Shown here: in pieces, positions 22,649 to 31,198 of the stretch
Numbering within the stretch: position 1 is the stretch's first letter
Layout: the number at the start of each line of letters is the position of its first letter
From: Gemmatimonadota bacterium
GTDB lineage: Bacteria; Latescibacterota; UBA2968; UBA8231
Assembly: GCA_018673255.1 (NCBI GenBank)
Contig: JABHDC010000046.1
Span: forward strand, 1-42,372
Direction of reading: 5' to 3'
DNA: 42,372 nucleotides
Notes under the pieces: model-generated
Seen by the model: the letters and a program-made list of their open reading frames with translations, nothing else
Told to the model about the DNA's origin: nothing
The model's database searches: none
Made by a program: the position numbers and the translations under genes

Positions 22649-24946
22649 TCAAAACTCGTCGGCGGCGATCTGGTCGGCCGTCACACCGAGTTGGGTCAGC
22701 ATCTTCGTGCAGGCTTTGACCATCAGCGGCGGCCCACACAGATAGAACTCGACGGCCCGCACATTCGGGTGACTCGACAGATAGTTCGCCTCCACGACCT
22801 CGTGAATGAAGCCCGTGTGACCCGACCAATCATCCTGCGCCAAGGGCTCTGACAGGGCACGGTGGAACTCGAAGTTGGGGTGCTGTGCAGCCAGGTTTTC
22901 AAAATACTCGTCGTAGAACAACTCCTGCCGCGAGCGCGCGCCGTACCAGTAGCTGATTCTGCGGGCACTTTGCTGGCTCTCCAGTAATTGCGCCAGATGC
23001 GCTCGCATCGGCGCCATCCCGGCGCCACCACCGATGTAGACCATCTCCTTCTGCGTCGGCTTGATGTGAAAATCTCCGAAGGGACCGATCGCCGTCACCC
23101 TGTCGCCGGGTTTCAGTCCGAAGACATAGCTCGAGCCGATGCCGGGCGGGCAGTCCTGGCCTGGCGGCGGCGTGGCGATGCGCACGTTGAAGCGAAGCTG
23201 CCCCTCGGTCTCCGGGTTGCTCGCCAGAGAGTAGTTGTTCCGGCGGCCTTCCTCGCGGTTGCTGACACTCAGATCGAAGACGTGCTGTGCCTCCCACACC
23301 TCGGCGTAGGGCGCTCGAATATCGAAATCGCGAAACTCGATCTGTTCGTAAGCGGGGATGTCGAACTGCAGGTAGTCTCCGGGGGTGAACGAGATCCCTT
23401 CGTCAGCGTCGACCGGTTCGAGAACGAGTTCCTTGATGAAGGTTGCCACGCTGCGGTTGCTGACAACGCGCAGTTCGTACGTCGTCTGCGGACGGGCTCC
23501 CGCCCCGCCGGCCTGTTCGACATTGAGCCGGATCTGGCCCTCCCGCTCCTGCACCGGATACGTCGACAGGGCTCGGCAGACCGGCGTGCGCGCCGGCGAG
23601 CCGTCCTTGAGATGGAAGCGCCCATTGTGCTTCGAGCACTCGATCATCTGCCCCTTCACGAACCCCTCGGCCAGATGTGTGTTGCCGTGCGTGCAGAACC
23701 CGTCGGTGGCGAACAGTTTGCCGGCCTCGTCCCGATAGAGCGCGAAGGTCTTCCGGCGATGGTCGAAGCGGATGACGTCGGCGAGCCCCAGGTCGCTCGC
23801 GTCGCAGATTTCAAGCCAGCCATCCGCATCCGCCTCGGCGTCCGATTGATAGCGAGCTTCGTCGAGTTGCAGCCGCCGCGGCTCCGGCAGTGTGCGCTTG
23901 ACGTGATGGGTCGGGTCTTTGACCTGTCGCAGGACGGCAGGAAGGATCTCGCGCCAGGATGACAGGATCGTCGGGTATGGCGGCGGACAGTCGTCCTTGA
24001 TCAGCTCGTGCAGCCGCGGCAACGCATGGTAGGGCACCAGCGGGAACATGTGGTGCTCCACATGGTAGTTCATGTTCGAGTAGATGAACCGGCTAATCGG
24101 ATTCATGTAGACGGTGCGGCAATTCAGGCGATGGTCGAGCACGTTCTCGGCCAGACCGGCGTGCTGCGGTGTGTTGTGGAAGATCATCAGCCACGTGCCG
24201 AAGAAGTGCGGCACGACGATGAACATCACTGGCAACCAGGATTGAAAGGCAACCGCAGCACCGATCGTCGCCGCGTACAACAGCAGAATGATCCGTGCAT
24301 TGCGAAACAGAGCAGCAGACGACGTCTCGGGCAGGAACGTGCGTTCATGCTCGGCCAACCGGCCCAGGGCGTGGCGTACGACACTGGTGAAATACGCCTT
24401 GTAGCTGCCGATGCAGAAGATGCTGCCCAGGTGCGCCCACATCGATGGCGGCCGTGGCACCTGGATTTCGGGGTCGCGCCCGACGATGATCGTATCGCTG
24501 TGATGACGCGTATGACTCCAGTGCCACAGCACCGATTCGCGCATCACCATGAACGAGGCAATCTCGTAGACGACCTTGTTCATCCAGTCCGTCGCGAAGG
24601 CCGTGCCGTGGCCCATCTCGTGCCAACGCGAGTCCGACGCCGTCGCATACAGCACACAATACACCATGTATGGCAGCACCATCCACCACGTGCTCCACGT
24701 CACAGCCGTGCCCCAACCAGTCAGACCCAGCAAGGCGAACCACAGAATCGTGTGGCGGAAGGCGGGCCCGTCGCGCCGCTTGAGCAACTGGCGCATCTCG
24801 GCGCGCGGCACAGGCGTCTGATACCAGTCCGCTTCGGCCAGCCCCTCTTCAACGGCCCGGGTGGCACTCTCCCCGGTCAGGCTGTAGTCAGCAGGTGTAC
24901 GCGGTGCAGATGTTGCAGGCGGTGCAGTAGCAATGTCGAGACTCAT
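22649..24946 (-). CDS. Three-domain fusion: membrane desaturase/hydroxylase + Rieske ferredoxin + NAD(P)H reductase (MocDEF-like)
   Basis: 765 residues. Residues 1-350 are a membrane di-iron fatty-acid-desaturase-family domain with His boxes HEMGH (109-113), HWSHTRHH (142-149) and HVEHH (295-299) and TM segments at about 68-100, 172-190 and 218-258. Residues of about 376-477 are a Rieske domain of MocE type: Cys418/His420 (CTHG) and Cys437/His440 (CSKHNG). Residues of about 488-765 are an NqrF/FNR-like reductase: GDYLQFDIP, RNNYSLASNP (FAD), GGGAGMAPMRAH (NAD) and YLCGPPLM. In Rhizobium, MocD, MocE and MocF are separate proteins for rhizopine O-demethylation. Here NADH, FAD, [2Fe-2S] and di-iron centre would be wired in one chain. 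Substrate unknown. Confidence 0.9.
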   Translation of the reverse strand: MSLDIATAPPATSAPRTPADYSLTGESATRAVEEGLAEADWYQTPVPRAEMRQLLKRRDGPAFRHTILWFALLGLTGWGTAVTWSTWWMVLPYMVYCVLYATASDSRWHEMGHGTAFATDWMNKVVYEIASFMVMRESVLWHWSHTRHHSDTIIVGRDPEIQVPRPPSMWAHLGSIFCIGSYKAYFTSVVRHALGRLAEHERTFLPETSSAALFRNARIILLLYAATIGAAVAFQSWLPVMFIVVPHFFGTWLMIFHNTPQHAGLAENVLDHRLNCRTVYMNPISRFIYSNMNYHVEHHMFPLVPYHALPRLHELIKDDCPPPYPTILSSWREILPAVLRQVKDPTHHVKRTLPEPRRLQLDEARYQSDAEADADGWLEICDASDLGLADVIRFDHRRKTFALYRDEAGKLFATDGFCTHGNTHLAEGFVKGQMIECSKHNGRFHLKDGSPARTPVCRALSTYPVQEREGQIRLNVEQAGGAGARPQTTYELRVVSNRSVATFIKELVLEPVDADEGISFTPGDYLQFDIPAYEQIEFRDFDIRAPYAEVWEAQHVFDLSVSNREEGRRNNYSLASNPETEGQLRFNVRIATPPPGQDCPPGIGSSYVFGLKPGDRVTAIGPFGDFHIKPTQKEMVYIGGGAGMAPMRAHLAQLLESQQSARRISYWYGARSRQELFYDEYFENLAAQHPNFEFHRALSEPLAQDDWSGHTGFIHEVVEANYLSSHPNVRAVEFYLCGPPLMVKACTKMLTQLGVTADQIAADEF

Positions 24947-25113
24947 CGATGGTTCCAGTCGTTAGTGTTCAGCGCCAAGATAGGTTGCTCCCTGACCACC
25001 GGGCGAGTGCGGATGACCGTCCGGGGCGTGCATGAACCGGCTTGACGAACCATTGATATGACCCTTGGCCTTCTGAAGCGGCCGTGAGGTCGGTGGAGTC
25101 TCGGCCCCTTGTC

Positions 25114-25127
25114 CTGTCGATCGACAG
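25114..25127. promoter_or_regulatory. 14-bp perfect palindrome upstream of the fusion gene
   Basis: CTGTCGATCGACAG equals its own reverse complement. It lies in the 197-base gap between the lipid-kinase stop and the fusion-gene start, about 170 bases upstream of the latter. It may be a dimeric-repressor operator or an end-of-gene structure. Confidence 0.4.
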
Positions 25128-25143
25128 CTGTCGGAGCCGTACG

Positions 25144-26037
25144 CTAGCTGGTCTCAGTGACCGTTGCCAGGATCCGAACCGCGCCGCGCAGCACGTTCAC
25201 GTCGAACTGAGCTGCGGGCAGCGTCTCGCCATCGATCTGAACGGGTAACGGACTCGAGATCGTGGCATGCTGGATCCGGAGCCAATCAGGCCGTCGATTG
25301 AGGGGGCTGGCCCTGTTCAAGAGTGCCGCCGCCATGTAGGCCCAATAGCCCACCCGCCCTCGATGGATCCGCAGGTCGGCGAGCCCATCCTCCGCATCAG
25401 CCCGGGGGTGCGGTGTCACACCGAATCCATAGCAGGGCACATTGTAGAGCCCCACATTGCAGAACTGATCCCGGGGTGACACATGGCGCTGGCCATCGGC
25501 TTCCACGGTGATACCGGAGACGCGCCTCGTGCCTCGCCGGAGGCCACCTGCCAGCGCCCCGACCCAGCGCGAGGTCCGTCGCCACTTGGCGAAGTCCTGC
25601 ATGGCAAGTGACTCGACCCCCACACTGATACTGAGCAGCGACAGGGGTGCATCCGGATGGGTCGTCGTCATGACGTCGAGAGATCGCGGCGCTCCTGTGA
25701 CGAGGGCCTCGGTCGCCTGCGAGAGATCGCCAATCCCGAGGGAATGGGCCACACCATTGCCGGTCCCCAACGGCAACACGCCGATGGGCTCCTCGGCTCG
25801 CCCAGCTTCACGCAGGATTCGCACCACCGAGACCAGCGTGCCGTCTCCTCCGACGGCGACGGGAGTCATCCCACGCTTCAGTGTCTCCAGCCCCTTGCGG
25901 ATCCCGTCGTCGTCGACGAATCGGACCACCGACGTGGGCACAGACTGTAACAGCGGTGCTGCCAGTGATCGCAGCAGGACCGGCACAGCGCCACCGCTGC
26001 GGGCGCGTTCGTTAACGAAGAAGAGCAGGGATTTCAA
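25144..26037 (-). CDS. Diacylglycerol/lipid kinase family protein (YegS/DAGK catalytic domain)
   Basis: 297 residues. The catalytic domain has the glycine-rich ATP site VAVGGDGTL (about residues 61-69), the LPLGTGNGVAHSLG motif (about 89-102), and the C-terminal beta-sandwich with DAEDGLADLRI and the closing QIDGE segment (usually DGE with the catalytic Asp). It probably phosphorylates a lipid such as diacylglycerol at the inner membrane. The start is TTG with no clear binding site; an alternative start is not obvious. It may be transcribed with the fusion gene, though the 197-base gap suggests its own promoter for the latter. Confidence 0.87.
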   Translation of the reverse strand: MKSLLFFVNERARSGGAVPVLLRSLAAPLLQSVPTSVVRFVDDDGIRKGLETLKRGMTPVAVGGDGTLVSVVRILREAGRAEEPIGVLPLGTGNGVAHSLGIGDLSQATEALVTGAPRSLDVMTTTHPDAPLSLLSISVGVESLAMQDFAKWRRTSRWVGALAGGLRRGTRRVSGITVEADGQRHVSPRDQFCNVGLYNVPCYGFGVTPHPRADAEDGLADLRIHRGRVGYWAYMAAALLNRASPLNRRPDWLRIQHATISSPLPVQIDGETLPAAQFDVNVLRGAVRILATVTETS

Positions 26038-26129
26038 GACGGCGACCCACGGGCTGGAGTCTGACGAGGAAGTCTCCTACAGTAGTCTCTCAGATATAGA
26101 CCTGTCTATGACGACCGGAGGACTTGCGG

Positions 26130-27158
26130 ATGACGACGATTCAGATCCAGGACGACCACTTCCTCATCGACGGCACGCCAACCTACCAGGGACGTGCCTT
26201 TGGTGATGCGTCCGTCGAGGGACTCCTCCTCAACAGCCGCATGGTGCAGGCCACCTTCGACGATACCAATCCGGACACGGTGCACCGCTGGGCCTATCCA
26301 GACACCGGCAGGTGGGATCCGGAACGCAATGTGGAGGAATTCCTCGCCGTCCTGCCCATCTATGCTGCACACGGTCTGCTGGCAGTCACCGTCAATTTCC
26401 AGGGCGGTTCACCGGAGGGCTACAGCAAGGAACAACCCTGGCGCAACACTGGGTACACAGCATCGGGGGAAATACTGCCAGCCTGTCTCGACCGCATGCG
26501 ACGTGTGATCGAGGGCCTCGATGCATCGGGCATGGTGGCGATTCTGGGATGTTTCTACTTCGGCCAGGATGAGCATCTGGCCGATGAGAGCGCTGTCATT
26601 CGTGCCCTGGATCAGACCGTGGAATGGGTGCTGGATGCGGGCTACGAGAATGTGTTGCTGGAGGTGAACAACGAGTGCAACGTGAGGAAATACGAACACG
26701 AGATCCTGCAACCTCACCGCATTCACGAACTCATCGATCGCGCCAAGAACATCACGAAGGATGCGCGGCGGCTGCTCGTCTCCACCAGCTACGGCGGCGG
26801 GTTCGTGCCCCTGGAGAATGTCGTAAGAAGCTCCGACTTCCTTCTCGTACACGGCAACGGCGTATCGGATCCGAATCGGATCGCTGAGATGGTCGACGAA
26901 ACACGTCAGGTCGGCGGCTACCGCCCCATGCCCATCCTCTTCAACGAGGATGACCACTTCGATTTCGACGAGGATCACAACAACTTCCGCGCCGCCCTCT
27001 CGCGCTATGCCTCGTGGGGATTCTTTGATCCAGGCGCGAACGACTACGAGGACGGCTATCAATCACCGCCGGTGAACTGGAGTCTCAACACGGCGCGCAA
27101 GCGTGCCTTCTTCGAACTCGTGAGAAAGGTTTCTGCTACGCCCAGCCCCGCACCATGA
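26130..27158 (+). CDS. TIM-barrel glycoside-hydrolase-like protein (clan GH-A type)
   Basis: 342 residues from the ATG at 26130, chosen because GGAGG lies 8 bases upstream; the TTG at 26124 is too close to it. The sequence reads as a (beta/alpha)8 glycosidase: LLAVTVNFQGGSP, MVAILGCFYFGQD, then VLLEVNNECN (about residues 175-184), where NE matches the acid/base at the end of strand 4, and MPILFNEDDHF (about 270-280), whose Glu suits the strand-7 nucleophile. No signal peptide. The opening QDDHFLIDGTPTYQGR is typical of such proteins. Substrate unknown. Its 3' end overlaps the convergent propeller gene by 23 bases. Confidence 0.7.
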   Translation: MTTIQIQDDHFLIDGTPTYQGRAFGDASVEGLLLNSRMVQATFDDTNPDTVHRWAYPDTGRWDPERNVEEFLAVLPIYAAHGLLAVTVNFQGGSPEGYSKEQPWRNTGYTASGEILPACLDRMRRVIEGLDASGMVAILGCFYFGQDEHLADESAVIRALDQTVEWVLDAGYENVLLEVNNECNVRKYEHEILQPHRIHELIDRAKNITKDARRLLVSTSYGGGFVPLENVVRSSDFLLVHGNGVSDPNRIAEMVDETRQVGGYRPMPILFNEDDHFDFDEDHNNFRAALSRYASWGFFDPGANDYEDGYQSPPVNWSLNTARKRAFFELVRKVSATPSPAP

Positions 27159-28368
27159 AACACTGCAGAGTCCCCGACTCATCAGAATTGAAGAATCCCG
27201 TTCGGCCATCCGGCGACAGGAAGGGATGGATATGTGTGTTCTTCTGCCAGGAGGATCCCGGATTCATCAGATAGGTCCAGTCCTCAATCGCCCCCGTTTC
27301 GTCAGTTGGGATCGTGCCCAGCCAGAGGGCGCCACCGGTGTCGCGTGGTCCGGCATCCGTGATCAATCGGGTTCCGGCCGCATCCGTGGCAAAGTGGTAG
27401 AAGTCAGGCTGCGAATGCTCCCGTGACAGGTCGTTGCGCACGCCACCGGGTGTGTTGAGTCCTTCGTGGCCCACATGTGGCACGGCCCGTGCCTCGATCA
27501 ACTCCGCACACTGAGGATCCCGCTTGCCCGTCGACGTGAGCGCCCGTTCGCTGTCACCGATCCAGCATTGGTGCCCCTGGCAGAACTCGTTGCCATCACG
27601 ACCCCAGGGCAGATCCCGCATGTTCGTCCCGTCATCGGCGATGACGTGGATATCTGCGCCATTGCCACCGGTCAGCTTCGTGAAGACACCCTCCGCGTCA
27701 CACTCGTTGCCGTGATTCTCCTGCACGAGCAGATCGTGCGCGGCCAATGGATCCTTCGAGCGGCAATACTGGGGGTGCACGTTGCACCAGGAGGCGCCCT
27801 GCAGAATCAGACGCACTTCGGCCGTCGGGATATCGAAGACCAGCAGTCCCCATGGCGCATCAGCCATCGAGCCATCACCAAGGAACCCAGAGATCGCCAC
27901 ACGCTGGCCATCCGATGAAATCGTCGACAGCGGGTAGGGACGCGAGAAGGGCCCCGGCGCGCCGGGCAACACACCATCCACAACGGCGATCTCCTCCCGT
28001 TGGGTCCCGTCGAGCCGAACTTGCTTGAGAGTCAGTCGGCCACCCACACCAGGCGTCGTGTCATTGATGAAGTAATAGAGCACGTCGCCATCCGGTGAGA
28101 TCGAAGGCGCCGTGGCCCCCAGCTCCGTCGTGATCGGTGTCAGCGCACCCTCGTCGCCCAGATCACACAACAGATACTGATGCGCAGGGTCCTTCGGATC
28201 CGACCCGTGTGGATGCGCCGAACGATGCACGATCAGCGTTTGAGAGTCAGGCGTGAAGATCTGCGCCTCCATGTAGATGTGGGAAGACGGGATCTCTTCC
28301 GTCGTCAGCTGGAATACTTCGAGTCCCTCAAGACACGAGTCCGTCAGAAGGTCCGATCGTTGGCGCAT
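27136..28368 (-). CDS. Beta-propeller protein, oligogalacturonate-lyase/TolB-like
   Basis: 410 residues from the ATG at 28368 (AGAGGA just upstream; a GTG one codon earlier is possible). Blade-like repeats are visible: QIFTPDSQTLIVHRS, PSISPDGDVLYYF, TISSDGQRVAISG, and FLSPDGRTGFFNSD near the end. The arrangement, with His-rich HVGHEGLN and NTHIHPFLSPDG, resembles family PL22 oligogalacturonate lyases, which bind a divalent metal by His residues in a seven-bladed propeller. Without a signal peptide it would act on imported pectin fragments. The lyase activity is inferred; a generic TolB-like propeller is the alternative. Confidence 0.72.
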   Translation of the reverse strand: MRQRSDLLTDSCLEGLEVFQLTTEEIPSSHIYMEAQIFTPDSQTLIVHRSAHPHGSDPKDPAHQYLLCDLGDEGALTPITTELGATAPSISPDGDVLYYFINDTTPGVGGRLTLKQVRLDGTQREEIAVVDGVLPGAPGPFSRPYPLSTISSDGQRVAISGFLGDGSMADAPWGLLVFDIPTAEVRLILQGASWCNVHPQYCRSKDPLAAHDLLVQENHGNECDAEGVFTKLTGGNGADIHVIADDGTNMRDLPWGRDGNEFCQGHQCWIGDSERALTSTGKRDPQCAELIEARAVPHVGHEGLNTPGGVRNDLSREHSQPDFYHFATDAAGTRLITDAGPRDTGGALWLGTIPTDETGAIEDWTYLMNPGSSWQKNTHIHPFLSPDGRTGFFNSDESGTLQCFMVRGWA

Positions 28369-28502
28369 CACATTTCCTCTCTGGACGATGTCCCTGGTAG
28401 GCAGGTATTGTTGGGATCACATGCTCGCGGCAATGTAGAGCAATCGAGTGCTGCTGAGCCAGATCCAGTAGATCGGGTGACCCGTAACCGGAGGAGTGCG
28501 AC

Positions 28503-28694
28503 ATGGGTATGATCTGGGACTTGATCCAACAGGTGCAGCTGAGCAACGCGTCCAATCAGCGCGAGGATCTGGAGACACGCGTCCAGCGCCTCGAGTCACA
28601 GCTGCGAAGTACGAACAACACCATGGTGGAGTTGCTCAAGTTGCTGGAGAAACGCTTCGGCGAAGATCTCGATGGAGACGGCCGGATCGGATGA
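28503..28694 (+). CDS. 63-residue coiled-coil protein with DxDxDG tail
   Basis: Real by its strong GGAGGAG binding site 6 bases before the ATG. The N-terminus (MGMIWDLIQQVQLSNAS) is followed by a heptad-patterned coiled coil (DLETRVQRLESQL...VELLKLLEKRF, about residues 22-53) and the acidic tail DLDGDGRIG. The tail looks like the start of an EF-hand loop but ends before position 12, so calcium binding is doubtful. Function unknown; I recall similar short proteins in related genomes but cannot verify this. It lies 84 bases upstream of the PcfJ-like gene. Confidence 0.75.
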   Translation: MGMIWDLIQQVQLSNASNQREDLETRVQRLESQLRSTNNTMVELLKLLEKRFGEDLDGDGRIG

Positions 28695-28777
28695 TGGTGG
28701 TGGACCTCATTCGCACGTAGCGTTGCGTCTCGAGCCTGGAAGTGCATCCCATCCGGAGGAACACGGAGGATACCTAT

Positions 28778-30259
28778 GTGACCCAGGCATTGCCGTTCCC
28801 ACCCAACGCACCATCCGCCGGCCTCGATCGAGACCAGGCGTTGCAGGCCTTGGCCCGCTCCAAGCAGCAAATGCGGGGGCGCCGCGCCTGGATTGAGCGG
28901 ATTCACGCCGGCTCGGTACCAGTCGATGAACTCGAGTCAGTGCTGCTTCAGCGGATCGCCTATGCCTTCAGCCATCTCGAGCAGGGCGCATCAGCCGCCG
29001 GGCGAGATGCCTATCTGCATCTGCTCCTCCATCTGGATCGCCGGGCGCCCGACCTGCTCAGTACCGCCTGGGGGTGCGACCGGTTCGGCCCTCGTGCCGG
29101 AAATACGCTGATCGATGGCCTGACCGCCGTGGCCATTCAGCACGAACACTGGCAGACCGATCCTGCCAACTGGCGTCCTCGCAGTCGCAATCAGCGACGC
29201 CAATTCTCCGACCTCACGCGCCGCCTGCTGGCCCGATACGAAGTGCCGGCACCCTTCGATTCGGTCTGGTTTACCGGGGAAGATGCTGCGGCCCGACGTC
29301 AGCAAAGCTGGTTCAGTCACATCGGCTCCGGTGGCAACCTGCGCACGGCCGACATCCCCCTGCAGCTGACCAAACGCATGGCCCATGAGACGCTGAGTGC
29401 GCCTGACGACCTCTCGGCAACCGAGGCGCTGCGCTGGGGGCAGACCCTCGGTTTTGGGGGATCGCCTCAGCTGGCTCGCACCGTCATCAACAGTCGCATC
29501 GGCCACATCTTCGACCACGAGGACTTCTGGCACACGGTGGTTCAGTTCCTTGCTCGCCACCCTCGGCTCGACCTGGATCTGGTCCACCCCATCATCGACT
29601 ACCTGCAGTTCAGGAAATACGAACCTCAGGAGATGCCCGGCCCCGACGGGGGCATCGATCTGGGTCCGGCCCTGGAGCCGAATCTGTCGATGAAGAGTCG
29701 CTCTCTGCCCAAACTGCTGGCCAGAGTCGACCGCTGGCGGGCCACCTTCACACCCGAGATGCTCGCCGCCACCGCCGCGATCACCCAGAAGGCCAAGTCG
29801 ACGGCAGCCCATCGCAGCATGGCCTACTTCTACATCGAAGAAGAAGACGCGACCACAGGCCGCGCGCTGCAGTGGACAATTCAGGAACTGAGCACGGCCC
29901 GGTCCCTGGCCAATGAAGGCGAAGCCATGGGCCACTGTCTGAACTCGACCGTGGCCAAGCTGTCTGAGAGATCAATCTGGTCGGTTCAGGTTGTGGATGA
30001 GGATCGCGTGCAACGCATCCTCACCGTCGCCATCGATATCGAGTCCCGCGTCGTGTCGGAGGCGCGCGGTCGGTTCAACTCGAATCCGGATCGCGAGGCC
30101 AGTGGACCAGCCATCAACATGGGCGGCGGCTCTCGCTTTCGCGGGCAACTCGACGAACGCTACAAGTATCTGATGGGGCGATCCCACGCCATCCTGCGGC
30201 AGTGGCTCGACCGCGAAGGGGTCGGCTACGACAAGCTGGATCGATACGGCCCCGGCTGA
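28778..30259 (+). CDS. PcfJ-like domain protein
   Basis: 493 residues from the GTG at 28778, chosen because GGAGG lies 8 bases upstream; an upstream GTG at 28742 is in frame. The C-terminal third carries the PcfJ-like motif: LANEGEAMGHCLNSTV (about residues 388-403, with the conserved E-G...H-C), then IWSVQVVDEDRVQRILTVAID and EARGRFN. The N-terminal two thirds are helical with no family I can name. PcfJ was first noted on a conjugative enterococcal plasmid, but chromosomal members are common and their biochemical role is unknown. No other mobile-element gene is seen nearby. Confidence 0.75.
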   Translation: MTQALPFPPNAPSAGLDRDQALQALARSKQQMRGRRAWIERIHAGSVPVDELESVLLQRIAYAFSHLEQGASAAGRDAYLHLLLHLDRRAPDLLSTAWGCDRFGPRAGNTLIDGLTAVAIQHEHWQTDPANWRPRSRNQRRQFSDLTRRLLARYEVPAPFDSVWFTGEDAAARRQQSWFSHIGSGGNLRTADIPLQLTKRMAHETLSAPDDLSATEALRWGQTLGFGGSPQLARTVINSRIGHIFDHEDFWHTVVQFLARHPRLDLDLVHPIIDYLQFRKYEPQEMPGPDGGIDLGPALEPNLSMKSRSLPKLLARVDRWRATFTPEMLAATAAITQKAKSTAAHRSMAYFYIEEEDATTGRALQWTIQELSTARSLANEGEAMGHCLNSTVAKLSERSIWSVQVVDEDRVQRILTVAIDIESRVVSEARGRFNSNPDREASGPAINMGGGSRFRGQLDERYKYLMGRSHAILRQWLDREGVGYDKLDRYGPG

Positions 30260-30382
30260 ATCATCTCTGGCGAATCATTCCCGGCGGATCGTCACCCGGT
30301 CTCGCAGTCCATCCTCCTCCGAGCGAATCAGGCGCACGGATGATGCCATCTGGCAGCAGCGGCAGTCGACGGGCCGGCCTGG

Positions 30383-31171
30383 CTACTCTGCGTTATCCGC
30401 CACGGAAAATCGCCGCAGGTCGCCCTGGTATTCCAGGCCCAGGATCTCGCGACCGTGCGCCGTATTGCAGTGCGCATCCGCCTCGGGAAGGCCCGCCGTG
30501 TGCAGGATCTCCAGACCGATCCCATCCACTTCAACTGCCAGACGGCAGGCCTCGGCCAGATCGTGCCGACAGACCGAGCCAACATCCTGTGGCCCCAGCG
30601 CCTTCCGATACTTGCTGATACCGAGTCGGCTGTCCACGATCGAACACGGCCGCAGCACAACGATCGACATGCCGAAGGCCTCGTGGAACTGGCGACACAT
30701 CTCTTCCTGAAGTCGTTTGCTCACCGCATACGCTGCCCCGTCAGGACGGCGGACATCCGCGTCGAAGAACACGCCCTGCGGATGCTCCACCTGGCAGGAA
30801 CCCACGTGCACGACGCGCCGAATCTGCCGCTCTCGTGCCACGTCCAGGACATTCCACAGGCCCTTGAGATTCACCAACCACGGCAGATCGCTGCCCGCGG
30901 TGTACGCCCCCTGCACACCACCACCCAGCACCGCCGTGTGGATGATCGCATCCATGCCATCGATGGCAGCCTCGACCTGTTCGTAGTTGGCAATGTCGCA
31001 GTGCGCGATGTCACCCGACCACGTGCCATCTACATCTTCATATGCCTTCCACGCACCGGGGCCATGGTCGGAGGCTCGAGTCGTGTGCCGACCCTCGAGA
31101 TCCTCGAGGACGGCACGGCCAACCCAGCCAGCGGCGCCGAAGACGGCGATACGCTGCGGATCTGTGGTCAT
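30383..31171 (-). CDS. NAD-dependent epimerase/dehydratase (extended SDR)
   Basis: 262 residues. Rossmann motif GAAGWVG near the N-terminus (about residues 12-18), Asp at the end of strand 2 (RASDHG), the catalytic YAVSK (about 148-152) and a Ser in VVHVGSCQVEHP. Extended SDRs of this kind epimerise or dehydrate nucleotide sugars or oxidise sugars. It is shorter than UDP-galactose epimerases (about 340) and lacks much of the C-terminal substrate domain. It lies 27 bases after the PhyH gene and appears to be the last gene of the long minus-strand operon. GGGGAA precedes its ATG. Confidence 0.87.
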   Translation of the reverse strand: MTTDPQRIAVFGAAGWVGRAVLEDLEGRHTTRASDHGPGAWKAYEDVDGTWSGDIAHCDIANYEQVEAAIDGMDAIIHTAVLGGGVQGAYTAGSDLPWLVNLKGLWNVLDVARERQIRRVVHVGSCQVEHPQGVFFDADVRRPDGAAYAVSKRLQEEMCRQFHEAFGMSIVVLRPCSIVDSRLGISKYRKALGPQDVGSVCRHDLAEACRLAVEVDGIGLEILHTAGLPEADAHCNTAHGREILGLEYQGDLRRFSVADNAE

Positions 31172-31198
31172 GGTGAGTTCCCCTGTCGAAGCATTTGT

